From positions 139,023-203,022 of the forward strand of contig NPFB01000071.1 in the NCBI GenBank assembly GCA_014084085.1: 64,000 nucleotides of DNA, read 5' to 3'. The stretch comes from Hondaea fermentalgiana. Taxonomy: Eukaryota > Sar > Bigyra > Thraustochytrida > Thraustochytriidae. The notes under the pieces were generated by a model. That model made no database searches, was not told the origin of the DNA, and saw only the letters and a program-made list of their open reading frames with translations. The position numbers and the translations under genes are program-made. The number at the start of each line of letters is the position of its first letter. The stretch's first letter is position 1. Below, piece by piece: positions 52,901 to 60,945 of the stretch.

Positions 52901-54304
52901 TCGCCTACCGGAAAGCTCGCAATCGCATCGACGCCTCCGACCTCGACTGTGACGCCAGTGTCGGCGACGTCTTCCACAGCCAAGGGTGTGATCGAAGGCG
53001 CGCCCAACCAGCTACCGGTCGTGCCTCCCCCAACGGTCGTGGCCCCCAAGTCGGCGACCTCGGCACGGTCAACTTCTCCCCCCATGGACCCAACGGGCGC
53101 CCCGCTGTCTCGGGTTTCCTTGCAGAGCGAATTGACAAAAATTCCGGGCGTTCAAGGGAAGCCGAATGCCTTTGACGCCTTGCGTGCTTCCGGGGCCACA
53201 ACGGGGGTAGCTCGTCTTGCCGAGGACCAGGTCTTGGACCCGGCCACCTCGGATACATCTCGACATATTCGTGTTGCCTCGGAAGACCTCGCATCAACGT
53301 CAACGGCCGAGAAAGCGCCACGTCTGAGTCGCATGAGACGCCACGGTTCAGCAGTCCATACCTCGTCTACGAGTCCGAGCAATGATCTTGCGTCCACTGT
53401 GGGCCCGCCTCCCACGAATCTCGCAGGGTGGGAGCCTAAGATACTTTCTGAGAGCGAAGAGACCGCTACGATCAACGGTTTCAAAAAGTTGTGTGAGTGG
53501 CTGAATCTTAAAACGAAAAAGGGGGAAAAGGTCGAGGTCAAGATTCGGCGCAGGTATACGCGCGTGCCCGTGCAACAACAAGGAAACGCGCCCGATGAGC
53601 ACAGTCCAAAAGAGAGTCAAAAGGCGGAGGACATGGATCTCTTGATCGACGATAGCGCACTCGAGCCTTTTACATGCAAGGGCGTCGAAGTGCGAGTTGA
53701 GCTGCCCAAAAAGTCAGATCGATACGAGTGGCTTGTCCTCGAGTACGACCCGATCTTTTCTCCGTACCAGACGTACCACATTGTGATTCAGTGGATGGTA
53801 GCTGGTGGCACGGCGGTGCAGCAGTTTTCAAATTCACTTCAGCGCAAAGCCAAGCTCTTTGGTGTCACGCTGCAGCAAATTCCGGAGTATTGTCGATCGA
53901 CGGCCGAAGTTGGCTCTCGACGCGTTTTGCACCCTTTTGTACTTCCCAAGACCGTCACCTTCCCCGGAACCCCGTTGGCTACGAACGTTTCTCTGTTACG
54001 GACACTTACAACGTCTATCAAGTCGCGGCTGGACTACGCGAGCGACTCGGTCTTTGTGGTGAAAAAGACGCAATGGCCGACGCTGGTGCACCGCAACGGG
54101 TACGCCTTTCTGCATTTTAGCGATGATGGTATTGACTTTTTGCAGAACCGTCTCTTGGCCACTTCAACGCAGGAGACAGGAGTGTACAAAGCAACTCTTC
54201 AAGCCTTTCGGGACGTTCGTGAATTTGCGCAGCGTATCCACATGTGCCACAGCATCGTCAAGGATCTCGCAGACGACCTTTTTGGTTCCCTTGAAACAAC
54301 TTAA
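46991..54304 (+). CDS. IML1: Iml1/DEPDC5 homologue, GATOR1 (SEACIT) subunit
   Basis: GATOR1 is the GTPase-activating complex that restrains TORC1 at the lysosome or vacuole when amino acids are scarce. One exon of 2437 codons. Residues 1-500 are low complexity (Ala, Lys, Ser, Gln runs). Family blocks follow: ~506-740 (DYVEIYHPGEVDTKRKLLQQ, YVSQGEFWRFRAAMHGRCCY, SCSARVFWLVQMSKEMWNFT); ~1035-1110 (CLEAINLCLNILDKHFMDRD, GQAMVLVTAGSGVFEVDR, AIGCDFVSLSRAP); the SHEN-region-like FDWSIFTSELYQERLTHNRR (~1665); and the C-terminal domain from ~2150 (FKKLCEWLNLK ... VVKKTQWPTLVHRNGYAFLH). Human DEPDC5 has ~1600 residues; the excess is in Ser/Asp/Gly-rich inserts. I see no DEP domain between the central and C-terminal blocks, where a Ser/Thr/Pro-rich linker lies instead. 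Confidence 0.92.
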   Translation: MPRERDDPGGENGEAKAPPATGGAGAGAGAGTGAAVATATQAAVSTPVLQQTKLKTPPPAASQATETESSSRGGDAGATSNKGSSASASASAGAARNAGNADDAAAAAAAAATDQDDAAEKKKKKKKKKKIKAKSTATSTTTTATKTPTGSSVQDDSNADEAKGEALRASAQVPSSRPAEPSSASPAFPLSPPAAPRTPVISPPTLQSGPHAHLTSPSRESGLFGTLPKAGMSRTPPPSSMQHEEVLSPLLKRAASEIHETDPHKALSQTLPVLPLHRAASLMVGNQDNAVGPTVPSALPSAIAEGGDLNSGAQVRSLSLDNIRSELKVDTMLGATSETGLTSPMASPQSKGEANIREASTEAPSAQTLSSATSAAPGSFTGKSGASAMQRKSGESTAPIATGSQFAPLATPASASNLASAASAATMPPASASSIPSQEEMGDKAPSSKAAAVPIGTAGSTSSQPPTMAQQQQQQQTADGGGEEEDISAKSSSSSSKGIDRRSEQTIENAILTSHTHTDYKSDLVLNLDHFRDLKVGDYVEIYHPGEVDTKRKLLQQVTQVETRGSFTVSLLKSITTNPAFNLHTFQPIVVSKVDAKRYDLCYIEISFKDQYVSQGEFWRFRAAMHGRCCYIGQKLSVNGHNVSVDEMLERGNRPVACGIVRESTKFIFRSCSARVFWLVQMSKEMWNFTEDGELYFERFLNRFVTQVLEKWTAKSVTHRLTVLYFTRTYFDIKPPEGTPAVRMDYDGRYYTDLYHTVVENETRQDWMSLKSLLKREFLKFPRMSKWNGPPQCFARKKSAFGRSAHRHPPPFHVGSVSADNPFRTRGSASAAPDAATRNFNASTSAHQGFSSSLFHGRSQFEKDKSGGNRDDDNDDDEHYEDSVSANEEGNDESGVNDESADEDENENVSFHSSGNSGGDDNGNDDDGNDDDDGDMSGVGELRAPHLPSFSPDMTYAGRNTRHPRLRTSPDMSRSASLDAMHLRLQRSLSHDNAPGSSSKYAPRRRSRVSIGNRTSGVSGSRVSSNRKRVAYGLPGTAQEGNCLEAINLCLNILDKHFMDRDLMRTGQAMVLVTAGSGVFEVDRDLTAITKRRMMDNAIGCDFVSLSRAPLHVAPLFIYKPSLDGSMLDILDRPHPFAAATQYYVAGSPNIPVVISDDDEKKRNRPILPVYNIPHWVHLSFPFHKTSVRPVGGPDVPLEELGTSDTVFAKLQLMTMGSFSWGEQFEPLPDNRMFDLTDSDRSNMPIALVNHLKDFPRHQLLLAPRRKDMKPWFPLVAEQGGLSSVEARSFSLATPSLPPSPTLTGTNVTSGTFQQSHMYVPQRGSPSLQAIYVGDTLRRMSSEGHHHSPMPFISLSESAHASQHQQSRYEQSRNDQSSERYSRMAQAAKEHDAAVFQRPARPQRLHATSMDSASVSVRSNKMGMIRSSSHAAFSTVKANASFIFAPSASGAGGSSSTITSTMNMRSGTRSPRLRRVGDSGEETSARSPREQSPMSKPASPSQLTTSTIEPSTSHHSTMSVSSSLDNRGGKTMRVSSSFTGTGGSLIHRSSASRKSMHHDSRSKVTWAGMSPDRSPGPQMTSQYVPTGSPERTSIIRAALRAGSNGSVGGAPGSGSGSVGLDGGHLSRVWSRGAVAKKGRQSSMQSSSGPSSATSPVSLTPPPNAAINPFDWSIFTSELYQERLTHNRRRWSHLFPTGRFDDESHGVRVEDYEEESSSSDEDDDGASRSGSGKQTKEEVTPLTIESFRLNWKSLQSPGILPLTTDYLPDISVFTQYTRNSYSLTMAEINNSGYETYEDLIMEMVCQRLSQDFQLIVANSSNNNNNNNSRDEDEEASVPENADSDNMRYMLTMGHEIHELWYAADAREVRVARYINKNYDQNKSDEKMEDRKHQDNQDPPIPEWSYEYLLYDSAEGSAQLMKLKFKASGAVFSWNKCDNLLCGYQDDRVASQKRYRRIMLSALPKAPKKGGVSPTGKLAIASTPPTSTVTPVSATSSTAKGVIEGAPNQLPVVPPPTVVAPKSATSARSTSPPMDPTGAPLSRVSLQSELTKIPGVQGKPNAFDALRASGATTGVARLAEDQVLDPATSDTSRHIRVASEDLASTSTAEKAPRLSRMRRHGSAVHTSSTSPSNDLASTVGPPPTNLAGWEPKILSESEETATINGFKKLCEWLNLKTKKGEKVEVKIRRRYTRVPVQQQGNAPDEHSPKESQKAEDMDLLIDDSALEPFTCKGVEVRVELPKKSDRYEWLVLEYDPIFSPYQTYHIVIQWMVAGGTAVQQFSNSLQRKAKLFGVTLQQIPEYCRSTAEVGSRRVLHPFVLPKTVTFPGTPLATNVSLLRTLTTSIKSRLDYASDSVFVVKKTQWPTLVHRNGYAFLHFSDDGIDFLQNRLLATSTQETGVYKATLQAFRDVREFAQRIHMCHSIVKDLADDLFGSLETT

Positions 54305-54330
54305 TCTGGCGCGAAAAGACAGAATATAGC

Positions 54331-57144
54331 TTACAGAGTGAAATGCTGGCCGCAATCCGCACCTTGGCGTGCGCCCTGCTTGTCATGTATGTGACCGTAA
54401 CCACCTTGACTGTGTAACGTATGTTTGTGGTGCGCGTGAGTGTGCCCATGGTTGTGTGCATGCCCGTGATGGGCAGAATTGTGTTGTTCCTGTTCTCGTT
54501 GCTGCGAATGTCCATGCCCATGTCCATGTCCGTGTCCATGTCCATGTCCATGCCCATGGTCTCCATTTTGGTTGTGATGGCCATGCTGATGGTGATGATT
54601 GTGGTGATGGAGATGACCCATGCGCTGCGCTAGCGCATGTTTGGTATCGGGCGTGAGAAACTGCTCAGTTGTTCGGCTAAGCTCGTCTGTTTCCGGACTC
54701 CAGAACACAGGAATGCTCCGTTGCCGCTGCGATTCTACCAAGGTGTAATAGGTGCCCTTATGGTACACCTGAATCGTGCTGTGTCGCAAGTTGGGTATTC
54801 TCGCGCGCAGGAGGTCCTCGACAGGACGTAAGACTTGCTGCGTTTCCCAGCTGTCCTCGATGATGACGTGAAGTGAGACGACCACAAGACTTGCGCTTTG
54901 CATCCAAAGCTTGGGTTCCCGAATCGAGCTGACGCCATCGAGGAGGAGGATCTCGTTGAGAGTTTTCTTGAAGCTGGCCGCGACTCGCGGTGGCACCGAC
55001 AGAAGGAGAGTCGAAGCCGTCGACTTTAAAAGCGGATAAACGCTGCTTAAGATCAGCAGCGATATAAGCAATGAACAAATTGGGTCCGCCACGAACCAGC
55101 CGCGATACTCAATGAGGATGGAGGAAACGATGACGCCGAGGCTACCCAGCGCATCCGCAAGGATATGAAGAAAAACCCCATGCATGTTTTCATTCCCGTG
55201 GTGTGCATGGCTGTGACCGCCGCCGTGTGAGTGACCATGGCCGCCACACGAGTCGTCGCCAAGATGCGAGTGTCCATGAAAAAACACAAGGCCTACAAGG
55301 TTCACCAGGAAACCTAGAATAGACGTGGTAAGCAGTCCCGAAGTGCCGAGCTCTGGAGGGTCAGAAATGCGCTCCAGAGACTCGGTCATGATGAAGATCG
55401 CAATAAAAACGAGAAAAACCCCATTTACAAAAGCACAAAGCGTCTCGAAGCGGGCATAGCCATAGGTGTAAAAGTGATCGGGGTTCCACCGCGAGACAAA
55501 TGAAGCAAAGAGTCCAATGAAGAGCGCCATGCAGTCAAATAGCATATGACCGGCATCCGAGATGAGACCAAGCGAATTACTCCAGAGGCCGACGAGGATT
55601 TCTACAAACATAAAAGCCAAGTTGAGCAAAAGAAAGAGAACGATGCGTCTGGAATCTGGCGAGCCCATGGCGTGCCGCCAGAGTCGTCTGGAGCCGTCTG
55701 CAAGACCAGCCAGAGATAAAACAGACGTCCCACCTTTTTGCGAGAGATGACGTGGCCAAGGAGCGAAAAAACTAAAGTTTTCCCGCACGCTGGCAGAATC
55801 GTCATTGAGAATAAACTGCGCGAGACGGCGCAGAGGGTCACCCAAGATGGCAGCCTCGAGCGCTCCCTCCCCGGCGCCAGACCATGCGTGCGGGTCGCCT
55901 GCAGTCGTTGGCAAGAGCGAGTCTGATGAAGCGCTAATGCTGCGGTGTGAGTCCTCTTTCAAGCTGACAAGGGCGCAAATGGACGCAACGCCTTCAAGCA
56001 TGCTTGGGAAATGTCCTAGGAGCGCGGACATAGCTACTCCAGCCGCGAGTGAGATGGGGCCCATCAACGGTGCGCCCGCATACACGGCCTCGGCGTAGAA
56101 GTTGAGGACGAGCGCGAGGCAGGCGGCTCCTGCAGCGAACAGGAGCGTTCGAAAAGACATGACGCTATAGTCGTAGTCCGCGCCGACGAGCGCCTCCCCG
56201 AGAACGTCCAAGATCACGAGTGGCATGAGGAGAGCTGTTGCCGCGCATAGTGACAGGGCGTGGAGCTTTTTAGGGCCGCCAATATCGCGCGCAATCTTGT
56301 GGGAGAATCGCGTCCAAACGGCTCGCATCAGCGAGCTCGCGAGCAAGATCACGACGCCTCCGAAAAATTGCTCTCCGTCGTAGCTGAGGAGGAAAAAGGC
56401 CACAACGTACAGAAGCTCGCCACTTGCTAGACGGGCAAGCATTGTCTTTGCGGGCCCATCTTGTTTGCGCTTTGCAAGGACAGCGAGCACACCCGTGACA
56501 CAGACATGGGAGTGTTCGAGGATGAGAGTGCGTACGAGTCCACATGCTTGGAGACCTTTGGCCCATAACACCCATGAGGTGCCAAAGAGGAAGCCATTGA
56601 TGACAATCCGTGCCCACTCCTGATGGGGAATCTGCCGCGCTGCTTGCCAAGGCTTTTGCAGCATGCATACAACAATGGCCGCAACAAAAAGGGTCAGAAA
56701 CCCAAAGACCACAACAGGAAGCCCGTGCGCATCCGACGTGAGAAGTTCCCCGCAGAGGCCGACGCCAAGGGCTCGAAGGCTCTTGGCTGCAAAGAGCTTC
56801 GCCTGAGCCTGCGCGTCCGAGACGCTCTTGCGTCGGCCCAACATTGGAGGTCGGGATCTTTTCAAGCCACTGTCTACCCTCATTCGCGAGGGAGCCCCAC
56901 GCGAGGAGTTTCTTCTTTCCCCGGACGCTGGCCACGATCCCCTAGGTGCCGCGTTTGCGGCTGCCGAAATAGATCCAGGCATCGCGCCCCACGTCATTGT
57001 TCCCGACTGCGCATTGGCGTCACCTGGCATCATCGCGGCGCTCGTTGTCGACATCGACGACGTCGACATCGACGTTGACGTTGGCGTTGTCATCGACGGC
57101 CCTGCAGTCGTCGCGCTCCTCGTCGCTCCCGTCGACGCGGACAT
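54331..57144 (-). CDS. ZnT5/Msc2-like zinc transporter (cation diffusion facilitator)
   Basis: 937 residues from the ATG at 57144; the open frame further upstream has no ATG. After a Thr/Ser/Met-rich N terminus come about nine hydrophobic spans (~140-450), the extended N-terminal half found in ZnT5 and yeast Msc2. The CDF domain follows at ~510-860, with the zinc-site motifs SDAGHMLFD (HxxxD, ~531) and HILADALGS (~662). A cytosolic His loop lies between them (HGHSHLGDDSCGGHGHSHGG). The C-terminal ~100 residues are a long His tail built of HG dipeptides and HxH clusters, coded by a CCATGT/CCATGC hexamer array. Such proteins load zinc into the ER/Golgi, usually as heterodimers with a ZnT6/Zrg17 partner not seen here. 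Divergent from the MDP1-like gene. Confidence 0.92.
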   Translation of the reverse strand: MSASTGATRSATTAGPSMTTPTSTSMSTSSMSTTSAAMMPGDANAQSGTMTWGAMPGSISAAANAAPRGSWPASGERRNSSRGAPSRMRVDSGLKRSRPPMLGRRKSVSDAQAQAKLFAAKSLRALGVGLCGELLTSDAHGLPVVVFGFLTLFVAAIVVCMLQKPWQAARQIPHQEWARIVINGFLFGTSWVLWAKGLQACGLVRTLILEHSHVCVTGVLAVLAKRKQDGPAKTMLARLASGELLYVVAFFLLSYDGEQFFGGVVILLASSLMRAVWTRFSHKIARDIGGPKKLHALSLCAATALLMPLVILDVLGEALVGADYDYSVMSFRTLLFAAGAACLALVLNFYAEAVYAGAPLMGPISLAAGVAMSALLGHFPSMLEGVASICALVSLKEDSHRSISASSDSLLPTTAGDPHAWSGAGEGALEAAILGDPLRRLAQFILNDDSASVRENFSFFAPWPRHLSQKGGTSVLSLAGLADGSRRLWRHAMGSPDSRRIVLFLLLNLAFMFVEILVGLWSNSLGLISDAGHMLFDCMALFIGLFASFVSRWNPDHFYTYGYARFETLCAFVNGVFLVFIAIFIMTESLERISDPPELGTSGLLTTSILGFLVNLVGLVFFHGHSHLGDDSCGGHGHSHGGGHSHAHHGNENMHGVFLHILADALGSLGVIVSSILIEYRGWFVADPICSLLISLLILSSVYPLLKSTASTLLLSVPPRVAASFKKTLNEILLLDGVSSIREPKLWMQSASLVVVSLHVIIEDSWETQQVLRPVEDLLRARIPNLRHSTIQVYHKGTYYTLVESQRQRSIPVFWSPETDELSRTTEQFLTPDTKHALAQRMGHLHHHNHHHQHGHHNQNGDHGHGHGHGHGHGHGHGHSQQREQEQHNSAHHGHAHNHGHTHAHHKHTLHSQGGYGHIHDKQGARQGADCGQHFTL

Positions 57145-57557
57145 GGGCGCTGCTGCTCCCGTCCACGCCGGCGACTGCGTGCTCGCCGTTGCTCCTCGGC
57201 ACGCCGAGCCTCTTGCGAGACGCTGCAAAGGCGACTCCGACGAGCCGGCTTCGCGCCCGTCGCGCCGCGCGGGGGCTCTGCGTTTTCCCTCCTCCCCGCG
57301 CAGCCAGCCGGGGCAGCCGGGCGCCGGCCAGGTGGTTTTCCGCGCGCAAGGTTTTGCCAAGGGCGCTTTGCTCTGCCTTGCTCTGCCTTGCCTTATCTTG
57401 CCTTATCTTGCCTTGCCTTGTCTCGCCTTATCTTGCCTTGGCGTGCCTGAACCTAAAGGTTCAAGCTCGAGGCTGCCGAGCACGCAGAGCAAAACGCCCT
57501 CGCGCCACGCCGCACTCCGCCTCGCGGTGGCGCGCGCCATGGCGCGGCGCCCGACCC
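57145..57557. repeat. Divergent promoter with CCTTG/CCTTAT tandem array
   Basis: The array at about 57363-57440 is composed of TCTGCCTTGC, TTATCTTGCC and CTTGCC units, about 5-10 bp long with imperfect period. It lies between the zinc transporter and the MDP1-like gene. The rest is GC-rich; no gene is supported. Confidence 0.75.
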
Positions 57558-58445
57558 ATGCCTCTGCAGACCTGCGACGCGAGCGCCGCCGCCGCTGAGG
57601 GAGATGGTGGCGCAGGGGATGGCGCTGCCAGGGACCTCAGGCCTGGCGAAGAAGACCCGGGCCAGCGGGACGACGAGGTCGTCGTAGTCGGCGAGCTCCC
57701 GCGGGGCGCTGGCGAGGAGACTGCTGCTGCAGCCGTCGGCAGCGCCTCGGAGGAGGACGACGTCCGGACGGATCTGCGTCCAGACGCAGGACTCGCGCTG
57801 GACGGCGTGTTGCCCAAGATGGTCATCCTGGACCTCGATCATACCGTGTGGCCCACGACGTTGCTCGTGCGCAAGAGGCCTCCATTCACGGCGATTCCTG
57901 GACGCACAGGGGCTTGCAAGTGCGTGGACGCAGATGGCGACGAGGACGAGCTGGTCATCTATCCTGGGGTGATGTCCATGCTCAATGTACTGCAGCAAAG
58001 GGGCGTCAGACTTGCGATTGCGAGCAGCTCCCCGAGCATACAGCGTGCAGAGGAAGCTCTTCGAGCGCTGGGTCTTTTTGGCGCCTTCAAAGCGGACTCT
58101 ATTTGCGTTTTCGCTGGCAACAAGGAGCCTCATTTGCGGCGTTTGCTCAGCAGGAATCGAGGCGTTGCACCCGGCGATGCTCTGTTCTTCGATGATCTCG
58201 AGCCAAACATTCAGACGGCGCGAAGACTTGGAATCGCTGCTCATCGCGTAGATCGCAAAGAGGGATTTGGTCCACGCGCATGGCGTGCCGCGCTGCGTGT
58301 TTGGCGCAGCACACGTTCAGAGTCGCGGTCCTTTCGTGCATTTTTCAAGCCTGTAAAAGGAAAGCAGAAGCGGGCCGATGACCTAGCAGCAACGCATACG
58401 TCAAAGGAGGAGCAGAGGAAGAGGCAACGACGCGAGGAAATGTAG
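57558..58445 (+). CDS. Magnesium-dependent phosphatase 1-like HAD phosphatase
   Basis: 295 residues from the ATG at 57558 (CCCATGCCT). The first ~80 residues are an Ala/Asp/Glu-rich extension. The HAD core starts with motif I VILDLDHTVWP: Asp92 is the expected phosphoaspartate nucleophile and Asp94 the acid/base; eukaryotic MDP-1 has DLDYTLWP here. Motif II is in RLAIASSSPSIQRAEEALRA, and the Mg-binding acidic motif is DALFFDDLEPNIQTARRLGI. MDP-1 enzymes dephosphorylate protein-tyrosine and sugar/glycation products; the substrate here is not known. A basic C-terminal tail (KGKQKRADD ... KRQRREEM) extends beyond the usual ~165-residue enzyme and may be a nuclear signal. No catalytic residue is missing. 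Confidence 0.88.
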   Translation: MPLQTCDASAAAAEGDGGAGDGAARDLRPGEEDPGQRDDEVVVVGELPRGAGEETAAAAVGSASEEDDVRTDLRPDAGLALDGVLPKMVILDLDHTVWPTTLLVRKRPPFTAIPGRTGACKCVDADGDEDELVIYPGVMSMLNVLQQRGVRLAIASSSPSIQRAEEALRALGLFGAFKADSICVFAGNKEPHLRRLLSRNRGVAPGDALFFDDLEPNIQTARRLGIAAHRVDRKEGFGPRAWRAALRVWRSTRSESRSFRAFFKPVKGKQKRADDLAATHTSKEEQRKRQRREEM

Positions 58446-58738
58446 TATTTGCACGCGCCTGGCGAAAATTCTCTCGCTGCGTTCTCAATTTACCCGCTAC
58501 TGCTGTCCTGCTTTCGAGCATCAGAGGACTAATTGTTCAATTTATTTACGGTGTGGCATTAGCACGCATCATTGCCTCCACTTTCTTCTTTTAAGGTAGA
58601 ACCAGTCGATCCCATGTCTGCGCCGCGATGACGGAAGACAAACGATGAGAGTCAGAGCATCAGAGCGCAGTGTTTGTTGCGCGGTACTTTCCTTTCCTTC
58701 AAAGAATGAGATCCTAAGCGCGCTTCTTTCAAGAAAGT

Positions 58739-59299
58739 TCAAAAAAGACCATGATCTCTCTTTTCGCGAATACGCACAAAGCTCGGCAGCTTTGCGAACT
58801 CGGCCTTGTCCATCTTGAAGAGTTGCTGAAAGGTCTCGTCATGAAGGCGCATCTCGCGGTTCGCTGGGTCAACACCCGAAGGCCAGACAGCCCCCGTACG
58901 TAGCACTTCGAGCGGAAAGTTGCCTTGTTCATCCGGCTCAATATCTGCGCACGGCTCGAGCTCAATGACCTGGCCCGAACGTAGGCGGGCGACCTCGGCC
59001 TTGGACTCGAGGAAGTCGACAAGCTCTGCCTCGAATTTTTCGTAGCGCACATCTCCGAGTGCCGCGCGCAGTTCCTCTGGTCCGTGGCGTTCGCGGAGCA
59101 TTGCAAAGTTTCGCCATATTGCTCGCACGCACGCCTCCTCCAGGGCCGTTCTGTGCGTGAACCGTGCGAGCTCCAAGATGTCCAAAACTTCGCGCGACCT
59201 CGTTGCCGCACGCGAGCGCAGGGCTTCTTCGCAGAGTTCCAGCAGCGACGCGGGCTCTTTGACGCTCGGCGCCCGCGTCTCCTCTTCCGTTCGCACCAT
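58739..59299 (-). CDS. Villin-headpiece domain protein
   Basis: 186 residues from the ATG at 59299 (MVRTEEETRAPSVKEPASLL). An in-frame ATG at 59578 would add 93 residues containing a Gly/Ile-rich hydrophobic stretch and CxxC pairs; I prefer the shorter form but cannot exclude the longer. Residues about 15-120 are helical (LLELCEEALRSRAATRSREV, ELARFTHRTALEEACVRAIW), similar in look to the helices of a BACK or armadillo-like segment. The last ~60 residues are a villin headpiece: FPLEVLRTGAVWPSGVDPAN, REMRLHDETFQQLFKMDKAE and FAKLPSFVRIREKRDHGLF. The usual Trp of the LPxWK motif is Phe here and the C-terminal GLF is kept. The headpiece binds F-actin in villin and dematin; whether this variant does is open. 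Confidence 0.75.
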   Translation of the reverse strand: MVRTEEETRAPSVKEPASLLELCEEALRSRAATRSREVLDILELARFTHRTALEEACVRAIWRNFAMLRERHGPEELRAALGDVRYEKFEAELVDFLESKAEVARLRSGQVIELEPCADIEPDEQGNFPLEVLRTGAVWPSGVDPANREMRLHDETFQQLFKMDKAEFAKLPSFVRIREKRDHGLF

Positions 59300-60027
59300 G
59301 CTCGCTTTAGTCAGGTAGAGTTCAAGCAAGTTCAGGTTTTGTCTGAAGTCCTCGAGAAGAGGCAGCTTTCCACATACTATAGGGCCTAGGCCTAGTAGTC
59401 CTACTACTATGATCATAATGCCGAGTCCGCCCGGGCCTTCTTTGGCACCAGGTGGGAACCCCGAGGGACCATTGTGCATGGCAAAAAGAATCTCTCCGCC
59501 TCCGCAGGCGGAGTCCTTTTCGTTCGTCTTGCTTGTGCAAAAGCAACATTTGTCAACCTTTGAGTCGCTCGTGCTCATGTATTTATGCACAGAGACGTCG
59601 CACGGAGACGAACGAGTTGGTTGGTTGGATTACTCATCATGCTAGGCTTGCTCCTACGTTTGCATTCTTCTTCAGCTCTCACGGGTGCGCATGGCGGCCT
59701 GCCAGTCGAATGGCGCTGGCCGATGAATGCGATTGTGATGTTGGCCTCGAGCGAGCCGCCGTCGCAGAGATCCTTGCGATCTGGCTGAGCGACAAACGAG
59801 TTTTCGTGCTTCAAGCTGGTGAGCTTCTCGCACAGATACTAGACAGACACAAGACGTGCAGTGTAGACGAGACTGCCGCGAGCAAGGGCGAGAGGGCTCG
59901 CGTGCGTGCGTGGGTGCGTGCGTGGGCGGGTGGGCGGGCGAGCAAGGCTCGTCTGCGTGGTCGAGCGGAGAAGAAAAGAGAAGCAAGCAAAGAGAAGAGA
60001 AGAGAAGGGAATAAAGAGAAGATAAAG
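59300..60027. other. Divergent region between the headpiece gene and COQ4
   Basis: Contains a palindromic GGCCTAGGCCTAGTAGTCC element near 59384-59402, GCGT/GGCG arrays near 59900-59940 and an AGAGA-rich run at about 59968-60020 just before the COQ4 start. Frames crossing it are not supported as protein, apart from the possible N-terminal extension of the headpiece gene. Confidence 0.5.
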
Positions 60028-60945
60028 ATGGCGCTCTCGGGCGCGGGACGCCTGGGCGTGGCCGTCCGGGAGGCGCTGCGCGCTCTGCGAGACCCATACC
60101 TGGGCGGAGAGTCTGTGGCGGCGGTAGCAGAAGCCACGGGAGACGCTGCGCTGCGCGAGATGCGTGGCAAGATGATGCGTCACGAAACCGGCCGAAGGAT
60201 CCTGCGTGAGCGACCTGTTCTTGAGCAGCGCGCAGTTGACTTTGCGCGCCTCGAAAAGCTACCTGCAGATACCGTCGGCGGCGCCTTTGCAGCGTACCTG
60301 AATATGCACGGTTTTGAGTTTGGTACGCGCCCTCAGGTGCGCTACGTCGAAGACCCAGAGCTTGCGTACATTATGCAGCGCTACCGAGATACCCACGATC
60401 TCCTGCACGCCATCTGCGGCGTGCCCGTGAGCGTCAGCGGCGAGGTTGCACTCAAGTGGTTCGAAATGGTACAAACTGGGCTGCCCATGACAGCGCTGGC
60501 CGCTTTTGCTGGGGGTCTCCGCGCAGAGCCCAGCATGCGCAGCTCTCTTTTGCGTGGTGGGCCATTGCACAGCCTGTTGGGGAATGGACCGCCTTCTGAG
60601 CTGAGCGCGTACGTCATGTGGTGTGTACAAATGGCCAAGCGCTCGGATTTCTTTCTCAACATTTACTTTGAAGAATGCTGGGAAGAGCCTCTTCCCGAAA
60701 TGCGAAAGCGTGTGGGTCTTCGCGCCCTACCCGAGTCGCTCGCAAGTCTTGACGCCTCGTGGGAGCCGTCACGAGTTCCACTCATGCGCAAGCATTACGA
60801 GATGGCTCTTCAGGCCCTTGGACCTGGGCTTTCCGAGGCCGAGCGTGCACGTCGCTCGCCATTCGAGACCTATCTCCAGGCGCTCGATGCTCAGGCGGCT
60901 CAGCGAGCAAAAGAGGGAACCTCCGGAAAGCCGGTTTCGTCATAG
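60028..60945 (+). CDS. COQ4: Coenzyme Q biosynthesis protein COQ4
   Basis: Mitochondrial inner-membrane matrix-side protein that organises the CoQ-synthesis complex; recent work on the family also links it to oxidative C1 decarboxylation. 305 residues, AAGATGG start. The conserved zinc-site pattern HDxxHx(11)E is complete: His123, Asp124, His127 and Glu139 within THDLLHAICGVPVSVSGEVA. It is followed by LKWFEMVQTGLPMTALAAFAG. Also present are GRRILRERP and LPADTVGGAFAAYLNMHGFE upstream, and YFEECWEEPLPEMRKRVGLR near the C terminus. The N-terminal ~25 residues are Arg/Ala/Ser-rich and amphipathic, suitable as a mitochondrial targeting peptide. The length is slightly above human COQ4 (265). Single exon. 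Confidence 0.96.
   Translation: MALSGAGRLGVAVREALRALRDPYLGGESVAAVAEATGDAALREMRGKMMRHETGRRILRERPVLEQRAVDFARLEKLPADTVGGAFAAYLNMHGFEFGTRPQVRYVEDPELAYIMQRYRDTHDLLHAICGVPVSVSGEVALKWFEMVQTGLPMTALAAFAGGLRAEPSMRSSLLRGGPLHSLLGNGPPSELSAYVMWCVQMAKRSDFFLNIYFEECWEEPLPEMRKRVGLRALPESLASLDASWEPSRVPLMRKHYEMALQALGPGLSEAERARRSPFETYLQALDAQAAQRAKEGTSGKPVSS

Noticed and set aside
57350..57450. CCTTG-type array as a CRISPR-like repeat
   Set aside because: Units are 5-10 bp without spacers, a simple repeat in a eukaryotic promoter.
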